A stretch of 64,000 bases of DNA from Actinomarinicola tropica (GTDB lineage Bacteria; Actinomycetota; Acidimicrobiia; Acidimicrobiales; SKKL01), in contig NZ_CP045851.1 of NCBI RefSeq assembly GCF_009650215.1, positions 186,001 to 250,000 of the forward strand, given 5' to 3'. Numbering within the stretch: the stretch's first letter is position 1; each line of letters opens with the position of its first letter. Below, piece after piece: positions 1 to 7,243 of this stretch. The position numbers and the translations under genes were made by a program. The notes under the pieces are model-generated. The model was not told where the DNA came from. It worked only from the letters and a program-made list of their open reading frames with translations, and did no database searches.

Positions 1-34
1 GCGAGGCGTCGGTCGACTCGCTCCTGCACTAGCC

Positions 35-442
35 GTGCCGGAGATCGTGGAGCAGCGCTGGCGGGACGTCGGGGACTTCATACGCGACCAGCGCAGGTCG
101 ACGCAGATGTCGCTGCGCAAGCTCGCCGACCGCGCCGGGGTGTCGAACCCCTACCTGAGCCAGATCGAGCGGGGCCTGCGCCGACCCTCGGCCGAGATCC
201 TCCAGCAGATCGCCCACGCGCTCGAGATCTCGGCCGAGACCCTGTACGTGCGCGCCGGCATCCTCGACGAGCGGGCCCCGGCCACCGACACCGTCCAGGC
301 GATCAGCGTCGACCGCACGATCACCGACGAGCAGCGCACGACGCTGCTCCACATCTACCGCTCCTTCCAGGAGGCCAACGGCGTGGCGGCCGGGGCCCCG
401 GGGCAGGAGATCCCGACGGCGGAAGATCCGGACCTCGACTGA
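35..442 (+). CDS. XRE-family helix-turn-helix transcriptional regulator
   Basis: This 135-residue cytoplasmic protein has an N-terminal Cro/C1-type helix-turn-helix at about residues 12-72, with the typical stretches SLRKLADRAGVSNPYLSQIE and RRPSAEILQQIA. The C-terminal 60 residues are polar, carry no ligand domain I recognise, and may serve dimerisation. The start is a GTG. An in-frame TGA ends the gene 2 nt before the glycosyltransferase start, so the two are probably cotranscribed. Its targets cannot be read from the sequence. The DNA-binding call is secure; the biological role is not. Confidence 0.85.
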   Translation: MPEIVEQRWRDVGDFIRDQRRSTQMSLRKLADRAGVSNPYLSQIERGLRRPSAEILQQIAHALEISAETLYVRAGILDERAPATDTVQAISVDRTITDEQRTTLLHIYRSFQEANGVAAGAPGQEIPTAEDPDLD

Positions 443-444
443 CG

Positions 445-1671
445 TTGGACCCGCTCGTGCAGACCCTCGGCATCCTCTCCCTCCACACGTCCCCGCTCAT
501 CCAGCCGGGGACCGGCGACGCCGGGGGCATGAACGTCTACGTGCGCGAGCTCGTCAGCTCGCTCGCCCAGGCCGGCGTGCGGTCGCAGGTGTACGTGCGC
601 CGGTGGGCGGCCGACCTCCCCGACGTCGTCGACGTCGAGCCCGGCTTCCGGGTGGTCCACGTCGACGCCGGACCGCACGACCTGGCGAAGGAGTCCCTGC
701 CCGAGGTCGTCGAGGAGTTCACCGACGGCGTCACCCGCGACCTGCTCGAGCACGGTCCCGTCGACGCCCTCCACGCCAACTACTGGCTCTCGGGCGTGGC
801 CGGGCACCGCATCAAGCACACCCTCGGGCTGCCGCTCGTCTCGACGTTCCACACGCTGGCCCGGGTGAAGGCCGAGGCCTGCGACCCCGAGCCGCAGCGC
901 CGCATCGACGCCGAGACCGAGGTCATCGGCTGCTCCGACGTGATCCTCGCCAACAGCCCCACCGAGGCCGCCCAGCTGCGGACGCTCTACGGCGCCGACC
1001 CGTCCCGGATCGAGATCGTGCCCCCCGGGGTCGACCACGCCTTCTTCTCGCCCGGGGACCGTCGTGGCGCCCGCGCCGCCCTCGGCCTCGGCGACCACCC
1101 GGTCCTGCTGTTCGTCGGCCGCATCCAGCCGCTGAAGGGGCTCGACGTCGCCATCGGCGCCTTGGCCGAGCTGGGCGATCCCGACGCGGTCCTCGTCGCC
1201 GTCGGCGGGCCGAGCGGCGCCGACGGGCCGGCCGAGCTGGCACGGGTCCAGCGCCTGGCGCTCGAGCGCGGCGTGGCCGATCAGGTCCGCTTCGTGCCCC
1301 CGCAGCCGCACCACCTCCTCAGCACCTACTACCGGGCCGCCGACGTGACCGTGGTGCCCAGTCGCTCCGAGTCGTTCGGGCTGGTGGCCCTGGAGTCGGC
1401 GGCGTGCGGCACCCCGGTGGTCGCCGCTGCCGTCGGCGGGCTGCGCACGCTCGTCGACGACGGTGCCACCGGCTTCCTGGTCGACGGCCGGGACCCTGCC
1501 GACTACGCCGGTCACGTGCGCCGGATCCTCGCCGACGACCGCCTCGCCACCACGCTCGGCGACGCCGCGGTCGCCCTGGCCCGGGGCTACACCTGGTCGA
1601 CCACGGCCGGTCGCCTCCGCCGCCTCTACGCCGACCTCTCGGTCCGCTCGCTCGTCGACTGCGCGGTCTGA
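445..1671 (+). CDS. mshA: GT4 glycosyltransferase, probable D-inositol-3-phosphate glycosyltransferase (mycothiol step 1)
   Basis: This 408-residue GT-B glycosyltransferase would transfer GlcNAc from UDP-GlcNAc to inositol-3-phosphate, opening mycothiol synthesis. The N-terminal motif PGTGDAGGMN (residues 21-30) is the MshA-type acceptor loop. The donor domain has VGRIQPLKG (Arg226, Lys231) and the ESFGLVALE pair of glutamates (309 and 317). The YbjN gene next door matches the actinobacterial mshA-ybjN order known from mycobacteria (family knowledge). The start is taken as TTG at 445; an in-frame GTG at 457 is an alternative. A sucrose-synthase-like GT4 of other specificity is possible. Confidence 0.78.
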   Translation: MDPLVQTLGILSLHTSPLIQPGTGDAGGMNVYVRELVSSLAQAGVRSQVYVRRWAADLPDVVDVEPGFRVVHVDAGPHDLAKESLPEVVEEFTDGVTRDLLEHGPVDALHANYWLSGVAGHRIKHTLGLPLVSTFHTLARVKAEACDPEPQRRIDAETEVIGCSDVILANSPTEAAQLRTLYGADPSRIEIVPPGVDHAFFSPGDRRGARAALGLGDHPVLLFVGRIQPLKGLDVAIGALAELGDPDAVLVAVGGPSGADGPAELARVQRLALERGVADQVRFVPPQPHHLLSTYYRAADVTVVPSRSESFGLVALESAACGTPVVAAAVGGLRTLVDDGATGFLVDGRDPADYAGHVRRILADDRLATTLGDAAVALARGYTWSTTAGRLRRLYADLSVRSLVDCAV

Positions 1672-1680
1672 GCACCCGGG

Positions 1681-1686
1681 TAGCGT
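1681..1686 (+). promoter_or_regulatory. -10 hexamer TAGCGT of a probable leaderless promoter
   Basis: TAGCGT ends 6 nt before the ATG of the YbjN gene, placing the expected transcription start at or next to the A of ATG. No Shine-Dalgarno sequence is visible in between. Confidence 0.5.
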
Positions 1687-1692
1687 CCCGGC

Positions 1693-2202
1693 ATGGCCGA
1701 CGACACCGCCGCAGCCCACGTCCCGGACGATCCCTACGCCGACGACCCACCGACGACGCCCGAGGAGCTCGGCCGGATCGAGGCGCTCGTCGACGCGTGG
1801 GCGGCACGCGAGCTCGCCGACAACCCGGTGGTCGCCGCCGTCGAGCGGGGCGACGAGTCCGGGGTCCGCCGCTGGTTCGTGCGGGTGCACGGCGAGGAGA
1901 AGGACGTCTCGACGATCTGGCTGACGCTCCGCCAGCGCACCCTGCACTACGAGACCTACGTGATGCCGGCGCCGGAGGAGAACCACGCCCGGTTCTACGA
2001 GCACCTGCTGCGGCGCAACATCGCCCTCACCGGCGTGGCCTTCGCCATCGGCATCGAGGACGCCGTCTTCCTGCACGGCGCCATCCCGGCCCGGACGGTC
2101 GACGAGGTGGCCCTCGACCGGATCCTCGGCGTCGTGTACGCCACGGTCGAGCAGTGCTTCCGACCTGCGCTCCGCATCGGCTACGCCAGCCGCTTCGCGT
2201 GA
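1693..2202 (+). CDS. YbjN domain-containing protein
   Basis: This 169-residue cytoplasmic protein has a YbjN/CesT-chaperone-like fold. The first 50 residues are acidic and probably flexible. The core runs from about residue 57 (RRWFVRVHGEEKDVSTIWL) to the C-terminus, with the family feature of a strand-rich half followed by a C-terminal helix (LDRILGVVYATVEQCF). YbjN proteins are linked to stress and to chaperone-like binding, but no enzymatic reaction is known. It follows mshA by 21 nt but appears to have its own leaderless promoter. Confidence 0.75.
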   Translation: MADDTAAAHVPDDPYADDPPTTPEELGRIEALVDAWAARELADNPVVAAVERGDESGVRRWFVRVHGEEKDVSTIWLTLRQRTLHYETYVMPAPEENHARFYEHLLRRNIALTGVAFAIGIEDAVFLHGAIPARTVDEVALDRILGVVYATVEQCFRPALRIGYASRFA

Positions 2203-2248
2203 CATCTCATAACTTCTCATTGCATCTCCTACCCATTCGACCTAGAGT
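2203..2248 (+). promoter_or_regulatory. Promoter with three tandem direct repeats upstream of the MFS gene
   Basis: CATCTCAT (2203-2210), CTTCTCAT (2213-2220) and CATCTCCT (2223-2230) repeat with exactly 10-bp period, one helical turn. They overlap a plausible -35 (TTGCAT, 2220-2225), which is 17 bp from a -10 (TAGAGT, 2243-2248). The stretch is clearly richer in A+T than its surroundings. The layout suits a regulator binding in tandem; which one is unknown. Confidence 0.5.
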
Positions 2249-2293
2249 CGTCGACGAGCCCGGGGGACGGGCACGGTCGGCGGCATCGGGGAA

Positions 2294-3508
2294 GTGCCCG
2301 TGAACCCGGCCCGCTCCCCGGGCTCGGACGCGCCCGACGAGCCCGTCAACGCCGCTCGGCGGCCCACGCTCGCCCTCCTCGGTGCCATCACGATCACCGG
2401 GATCATGGCGAACACCCTCCCGAACGCCGGGATCCCCGACATCCTCGACGACTTCGGTCGTGACGACGCGGCGGCGGGGCTGCTCGTCGCCGGCGCGAGC
2501 ATCCCCGGCATCGTCGTGGCGCCGCTCATCGGGCTCCTCGCCGACCGCTACGGCCGGCGGACCGTCCTCGTCCCGTGCCTCGTGGTCTTCGGCCTCTTCG
2601 GCGCGCTCGGAGGGCTGGCCCCGAGCTACGAGACGCTGGTGCTCGCCCGGTTCGGCCAGGGCATCGGCTCCGCGGGACTGATCAACCTGACGAACATCAT
2701 CATCGGCGACCACTGGGAAGGGGTCGAGCGCAGCCGGATGTTCGGCTACAACTCGGCGATCCTCACCGTGTCGCTCACGGTCTTCCCGTTCGTCGGCGGC
2801 GTCCTCACCGACCTCGGCACGTGGCGGTACTCGTTCGTGCCCTACCCCCTCGCGCTCGTCACCGCGGTCGTCGTGCTGCGGCGGCTCGGTCCCGGCCAGC
2901 CCGACCGCGACGCGGACATCCGCAGCCAGCTGAGCGCCGCGGCGACGGTCGTGCGGAACCCCGGGGTGTGGGGTCCGGTCGGCCTGGCGTTCACGGCGTT
3001 CGTCTTCGTGTTCGGGCTCTTCCTCACGGTCCTGCCCGTCCACCTCGAGGCCGAGTTCGGCATGTCGGCCTCCGAGCGTGGCCTGGTCGTCGCCGTGCCG
3101 GCCGTCGGGGCGACGATCGGTGCGCTGCTGCTCGGCCGGCTCCGCAGCCGCCTGCGGGCCCGCACCGTGGCGGCGGGCTCGTTCGGGCTCTTCGCCCTGG
3201 CCTACCCGGTGGTCGGGCTCGCGGGTGCCCTGCCCCTGCTGCTCGTCGGCGCGATCGTCTACGGCCTCGGAGAGGGGCTCGTCCTGCCGACCCTCACCGA
3301 CATCGTGGCCGGCTCGGCACCGGAGCGCAGCCGCGGCGCGGTGCTCTCGGTGCAGGTGAGCGCGATCCGCGCCGGCCAGACCGCCGGCCCGCTGCTCGCC
3401 GGCGCCGCGATGGGCGTGATGGCGACCGGCACCGTCTTCGTCGTCGCCGGTGGCCTCGCTGCGCTCGTCGCCTGCGCCGCCGCGGCCCTGCGACTGCAGC
3501 CCCGGTAG
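2294..3508 (+). CDS. Major facilitator superfamily transporter
   Basis: This 404-residue integral membrane protein has about 12 hydrophobic segments and the MFS motif A in the loop after TM2 (GLLADRYGRRTVL). The second half repeats a weaker version (GRLRSRLRARTV). These features fit a proton-coupled drug or metabolite exporter of the DHA family; the substrate cannot be predicted. The GTG at 2294 is used, with a second in-frame GTG at 2300. About 45 nt separate the predicted -10 from the start, so this gene has a leader, unlike its neighbours. Confidence 0.88.
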   Translation: MPVNPARSPGSDAPDEPVNAARRPTLALLGAITITGIMANTLPNAGIPDILDDFGRDDAAAGLLVAGASIPGIVVAPLIGLLADRYGRRTVLVPCLVVFGLFGALGGLAPSYETLVLARFGQGIGSAGLINLTNIIIGDHWEGVERSRMFGYNSAILTVSLTVFPFVGGVLTDLGTWRYSFVPYPLALVTAVVVLRRLGPGQPDRDADIRSQLSAAATVVRNPGVWGPVGLAFTAFVFVFGLFLTVLPVHLEAEFGMSASERGLVVAVPAVGATIGALLLGRLRSRLRARTVAAGSFGLFALAYPVVGLAGALPLLLVGAIVYGLGEGLVLPTLTDIVAGSAPERSRGAVLSVQVSAIRAGQTAGPLLAGAAMGVMATGTVFVVAGGLAALVACAAAALRLQPR

Positions 3509-3511
3509 GGT
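3506..3511 (+). promoter_or_regulatory. -10 hexamer TAGGGT of a probable leaderless promoter for proC
   Basis: TAGGGT overlaps the stop codon of the MFS gene and ends 8 nt before the proC ATG. No Shine-Dalgarno sequence is seen. Confidence 0.45.
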
Positions 3512-3519
3512 CCGCTCCC

Positions 3520-4305
3520 ATGCACCGGCTCTCGATCATCGGCGGCGGTCGGATGGGCGACGCCCTCCTCGGCGGATTGCTCCAGGCGGGGTGGGCCAGG
3601 CCCGACGAGCTGGCGGTGGTCGAGGCCTCGGCCGCCCGCCGCGACGAGCTCGTCGCCCTGCGCCCCGGCGTCACGGTCCTCGACGCCCCCGAGGCGTCCG
3701 AGGGCGTCGTCATCGCCGTCAAGCCCGGCGACGTCGCCGCCGCCACCGGCGCCGCGGTGGCCGTCGGCGCGCAGCGCGTCCTGTCGATCGCCGCCGGGGT
3801 CACGCTCGCCACCCTCGAGGGCGCCGCCGGCGACGTGCCGGTGGTGCGGGCGATGCCGAACACGCCGGCCCTCGTCGGCGCCGGGGCGTCGGCGATCGCC
3901 GGCGGCAGCCGGGCCACCGAGGCCGACCTCGACTGGGCGGGCTCGATCCTGGGCTCGGTCGGCACGGTCGTGCGCGTCACCGAGCCGCAGCTCGACGCCG
4001 TCACCGGCGTGTCGGGCAGCGGTCCGGCCTACGTGTTCCTCGTCGCCGAGGCCCTCATCGAGGCCGGCGTGCTCGTCGGCCTGCCGCGTCCCACGGCGGC
4101 CGAGCTCGCGGTGCAGACGATCCTCGGCGCCGGCCGCCTGCTCGCCGAGTCCGACGAGACGGCCGAGCAGCTGCGAGCGGCCGTCACCTCGCCCGGGGGC
4201 ACCACCGCCGCCGGCCTGCGGGCGCTCGAGGCCGCGGGCGTGCGCAGCGCGGTGCTCGACGCCGTCGTCGCCGCCACCGAGCGGGCTCGGGAGCTCGGCG
4301 GCTGA
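3520..4305 (+). CDS. proC: Pyrroline-5-carboxylate reductase
   Basis: This 261-residue cytosolic enzyme reduces 1-pyrroline-5-carboxylate to L-proline with NAD(P)H, the last step of proline synthesis. The N-terminal Rossmann motif IIGGGRMG spans residues 6-13. A conserved mid-protein block is VVRAMPNTPALVGAGA. The C-terminal dimerisation domain carries the ProC signature VTSPGGTTAAGLRALE. The ATG start follows the MFS stop by 11 nt. Length and motifs are typical. Confidence 0.95.
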   Translation: MHRLSIIGGGRMGDALLGGLLQAGWARPDELAVVEASAARRDELVALRPGVTVLDAPEASEGVVIAVKPGDVAAATGAAVAVGAQRVLSIAAGVTLATLEGAAGDVPVVRAMPNTPALVGAGASAIAGGSRATEADLDWAGSILGSVGTVVRVTEPQLDAVTGVSGSGPAYVFLVAEALIEAGVLVGLPRPTAAELAVQTILGAGRLLAESDETAEQLRAAVTSPGGTTAAGLRALEAAGVRSAVLDAVVAATERARELGG

Positions 4306-4310
4306 GCCGG

Positions 4311-4316
4311 TAGCGT
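4311..4316 (+). promoter_or_regulatory. -10 hexamer TAGCGT upstream of the SAM-hydrolase-like gene
   Basis: TAGCGT ends 10 nt before the ATG at 4327. It fits the leaderless pattern of the region, with the largest gap of the set. Confidence 0.4.
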
Positions 4317-4326
4317 CCACCAGCGC

Positions 4327-5193
4327 ATGCCGCTCCGCTACCAGACCGTCTCCTTCCTCTCCGACTACGGCACCGCCGACGAGTTCGTCGGCGTCGTCCA
4401 CTCGGTGATCCGCTCGCTCGCACCGGACGTGCGGGTCATCGACGTCACCCACGAGGTGCCTCCGTTCGACACCCGAGCCGGAGGGCTCACGCTGGCCCGG
4501 GCCGCCCAGTACCTGGCGCCGGGCGTCGTCGTGGCCGTCGTCGACCCGGGCGTCGGCACCGACCGGCGAGCCGTCGCGGTCGAGGTCGGCGACGGCGCCT
4601 CGGTCCTCGTCGGCCCCGACAACGGGCTGCTCGCACCGGCCGTCGCCATGGTCGGTGGCGCCACCCGGGCGGTGGAGCTGACGAACCGGGAGTACCACCT
4701 CGTCGCGCCCGGTCCCACCTTCGACGGCCGCGACGTGTTCGCCCCCGTCGCCGCCCACCTGTGCAACGGGGTCCCGCTCACCGAGCTCGGCACGCCGATC
4801 GACCCGGCCACGCTGCTGCCGTCGATGATCCCCCTCACCCGGGAGGAGGACGGCGGCCTCGAGGCCGAGGCCCTCTGGGTCGACCGCTTCGGCAACGTGC
4901 AGCTCAACGTCGACCCCGACGAGCTCGCCCCCTACGGCGACCCGGTCCGCGTCGTCGCCGGCGGCCGCAGCCGCGTCGCCCGCCGCATCGAGGCCTTCGG
5001 CGAGCTGGGCGTGAACGAGCTCGGCCTGCTCGTCGACTCCTACGGGCTCATCGCCCTCGTCGCCGACCGCAGCTCGGCCGCCGACGCCCTCTCGATCGGT
5101 GAGAGCGACGCCGTCCGCCTCGAGCTCATCGACGACGACGACACCGGTGGCGCCACCGTCCCCGTCCAGCTCCGACCGAGGAACGACCAATGA
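4327..5193 (+). CDS. SAM hydroxide adenosyltransferase / SAM hydrolase family protein (DUF62)
   Basis: This 288-residue protein belongs to the fluorinase/chlorinase/DUF62 superfamily, whose common members hydrolyse S-adenosylmethionine to adenosine and methionine. LSDYGTADEFVG (residues 11-22) and VVDPGVGTDRR (71-81) are the N-terminal SAM-binding blocks and supply Asp73 and Arg80. The third block reads TFDGRDVFAP (131-140). As I recall the family, that block is usually FHGRD, so the triad histidine would be Asp133 here. The C-terminal half holds the nucleobase-binding domain (DRFGNVQLNV). The stop overlaps the next start as ATGA. Confidence 0.82.
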   Translation: MPLRYQTVSFLSDYGTADEFVGVVHSVIRSLAPDVRVIDVTHEVPPFDTRAGGLTLARAAQYLAPGVVVAVVDPGVGTDRRAVAVEVGDGASVLVGPDNGLLAPAVAMVGGATRAVELTNREYHLVAPGPTFDGRDVFAPVAAHLCNGVPLTELGTPIDPATLLPSMIPLTREEDGGLEAEALWVDRFGNVQLNVDPDELAPYGDPVRVVAGGRSRVARRIEAFGELGVNELGLLVDSYGLIALVADRSSAADALSIGESDAVRLELIDDDDTGGATVPVQLRPRNDQ

Positions 5194-5279
5194 GGCCCGG
5201 CACCGTCATCACCCTCGCCATCCTCCTGGCGGCGCTGCTCATCGCCGCCGCGCTCCAGCTCTTCTTCCTCGCCCGCTGA
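5190..5279 (+). CDS. 29-residue single-span membrane peptide
   Basis: This short ORF overlaps the stop of the SAM-hydrolase-like gene by ATGA, so it is likely translationally coupled to it. It encodes MRPGTVIT followed by a 19-residue hydrophobic helix ending in LFFLAR. Third codon positions are almost all G or C, as in real genes here. A positive N-terminus and a single span suggest a small membrane protein. No family is recognised, and conservation in relatives would be the deciding evidence. Confidence 0.5.
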   Translation: MRPGTVITLAILLAALLIAAALQLFFLAR

Positions 5280-5300
5280 CCCCGGCGGGGAGCCGGCGCG

Positions 5301-6137
5301 TCAGATCCGGGTGGCCAGCTCGTCGCGGGTGAAGCGACGGGCGCCGCGCGCCGTCAACCAGATCGCGACGGCCCACACGACGGCGCCGATCGCGAGCGCG
5401 ATCGGGAGGTCGACGAGCAGCAGGCCCGTCGACTGGCCGACGGCCAGGAAGATCAGCGGCAGGACGACCGCGCCGCCGAGCTGGTTGGCCTCCTGGGTGG
5501 AGCGGGCCCGCACCGACACCCGCACCATCACCCCGAGGCCGAGCAGGGCGACGGCGGGGGCGACCCAGAAGATGACGACGATCCACAGCCAGGTCGGGAC
5601 GAAGAGCCGCTCCATCACGGGCCAGGCCACGCCGTTGGACACGATGCAGAACAGGACGAAGCCGCCCCAGGAGACGGCGAGGGCGGGGATGTAGGCGCCG
5701 AGGAGCTTGGCGACGAAGAGATCGCGGTTGGAGATCGGCAGGTGGAGGAGGGTCTCCATCGTGCGCCGCTCCTTCTCGCCGGCGAACGCGTCGGCGGCGA
5801 GGACGGCCGACACCATCAGGGGCACGATGAGGAAGAGCGGCGCGAGCAGGTAGCCGTTGACGAGCACGAGCAGCTGCTCGGGTGCGGGCAGGGCGATGAT
5901 CGGGTCGCGGAGGCTGGCGGGCATGTCGGAGAGGAAGCGCTCGATCCCGCCCGTCTGGGCCCGGGCGGCGATGCCGACCGCGAGGGGCAGGACGACGAGC
6001 AGGAGCGTCGGCACGGCGAGCATGGGGATCACGACGGCCTTCGACCGGCGCACCGCGGTGACGTCCTTTCGCACGATGGCGCGGATCGCGTTCCAGTCGC
6101 GGGGCGACGGCGAGGAGGTCGCGGGCGACGAGGTCAC
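5301..6137 (-). CDS. ABC-2 type transporter permease
   Basis: This 278-residue integral membrane protein has about six hydrophobic segments and is the permease of the ABC exporter whose ATPase lies upstream. The cytosolic block AFAGEKERRTMETLLHLPIS is the ABC-2 (NatB/YhaP-like) signature. The start is a GTG overlapping the ATPase stop as GTGA. The large extracytoplasmic loop after the first span and the final RFTRDELATRI tail are typical. The substrate is unknown; lipid, peptide, antibiotic or sodium export are all possible for NatAB-like systems. Confidence 0.88.
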   Translation of the reverse strand: MTSSPATSSPSPRDWNAIRAIVRKDVTAVRRSKAVVIPMLAVPTLLLVVLPLAVGIAARAQTGGIERFLSDMPASLRDPIIALPAPEQLLVLVNGYLLAPLFLIVPLMVSAVLAADAFAGEKERRTMETLLHLPISNRDLFVAKLLGAYIPALAVSWGGFVLFCIVSNGVAWPVMERLFVPTWLWIVVIFWVAPAVALLGLGVMVRVSVRARSTQEANQLGGAVVLPLIFLAVGQSTGLLLVDLPIALAIGAVVWAVAIWLTARGARRFTRDELATRI

Positions 6138-7123
6138 GACACCACCTCCGCCGGCTCGCGGTCGCCGCCGGACTCCTCTGGCGTCTCGAAGCCGAGGCGC
6201 TCCTCGATCGCGAAGTAGACGTCCTCGAGCGTGTACGGGGTCGGTGTGGCCGCGTACACCTCGATGCCGGCTTCGACGAGCGTGCGGACCACCCGGGCCA
6301 GGACGTCGCGGTGGAGGGTGTCGACGCGGGCACCGTCGGGCGTCGGGTCGGCGAGGAGCACCCCGTCGATGCGGCGGATGAGGCCGAGCACGCGGGCGTC
6401 GGCGGGGGCGGACAGCTCGACCCGGGCCGGCACGCCCTGCCACATCTCCGCCGCCAGGTCGGCCGGTCGCCCCGACGCCCGGAGGCGCCCACGGTGGAGG
6501 ACGGCCATGCGGTCGGCCAACCGGCCCGCCTCGCCGAGGAAGTGGGTGCACAGCACCACGGTGCGGCCGTGCTCGGACGCCAGCGAGCCGATCAGCTCGA
6601 CGACGTCGCGGGTGGCGGCCGGGTCGAGCCCGGACGTCGGTTCGTCGAGGAACAGCAGCTCGGGGTCGTGGAGGAGCGCACGGGCGAGCGCGAGGCGCTT
6701 GCGCTGCCCGGTGGAGGCGCCCTGGACGGCCACGTCGGCCCGGTCGCCCATGCCGAAGCGATCGAGCAGCTCGTCGACGCGTCGACGGGCGGCCGGGGGA
6801 CGCATGCCGCGCACGCGGGCGACGGCCTCGAGGTTCTCCCGGGCGGTCAGCCGGTCGTCGAGGCCGGCGTTCTCGGTGAGGACCCCTGTGCGCTGGCGGA
6901 CGGCGTGCCCGTCCACCGCAGGGTCGAGGCCGAGCACGCTCGCCGTCCCGCCGTCGGGGGAGAGGACGCCGTTCAGGAGGCGGATCGTCGTCGTCTTGCC
7001 CGCCCCGTTCGGCCCGAGCAGGGCGAGGACCTCGCCCGGGTAGACCTCGAGGTCGAGGGCGTCGAGCGCCACGCCGCTCGGGAAGCGACGGGTCAGCTGC
7101 TCGGTCCGGATCGCAGGGGGCAC
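6134..7123 (-). CDS. ABC transporter ATP-binding protein (ABC-2 exporter)
   Basis: This 329-residue ATPase has Walker A GPNGAGKTT (37-45), an ABC signature in the variant form STGQR (137-141), Walker B LLFLDEPT (157-164) and an H-loop histidine in CTHFLGEA. The C-terminal 100 residues form the extra domain of NatA/CcmA-type exporters (YTLEDVYFAIEE). GTG 7123 is chosen because GGAG precedes it at short spacing and homology begins there. An in-frame ATG at 7210 would add 29 low-complexity residues. It is transcribed divergently from the acyl-CoA ligase. Confidence 0.9.
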   Translation of the reverse strand: MPPAIRTEQLTRRFPSGVALDALDLEVYPGEVLALLGPNGAGKTTTIRLLNGVLSPDGGTASVLGLDPAVDGHAVRQRTGVLTENAGLDDRLTARENLEAVARVRGMRPPAARRRVDELLDRFGMGDRADVAVQGASTGQRKRLALARALLHDPELLFLDEPTSGLDPAATRDVVELIGSLASEHGRTVVLCTHFLGEAGRLADRMAVLHRGRLRASGRPADLAAEMWQGVPARVELSAPADARVLGLIRRIDGVLLADPTPDGARVDTLHRDVLARVVRTLVEAGIEVYAATPTPYTLEDVYFAIEERLGFETPEESGGDREPAEVVS

Positions 7124-7243
7124 CCCGCTCCGATCGGCGGCACCGCCCTCCGGATGAGCGCCGCCGCCGGGATCGGTGCCGCTGTGGTGAACTGGCGGGC
7201 GAGCGGCCATACCGTCGCATGCGTACCACGCCGGGGGCTGGGC

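Noticed and set aside
4327-5193. Fluorinase or chlorinase
   Set aside because: The gene sits among housekeeping genes with no halometabolite cluster. The general DUF62 SAM-hydrolase family is the safer call.
7208-7210. ATG at 7210 as the ABC ATPase start
   Set aside because: It would add a 29-residue low-complexity Gly/Pro/His stretch and leave only about 33 nt to the divergent gene. GTG 7123 has a ribosome-binding site, but the upstream start cannot be fully excluded.
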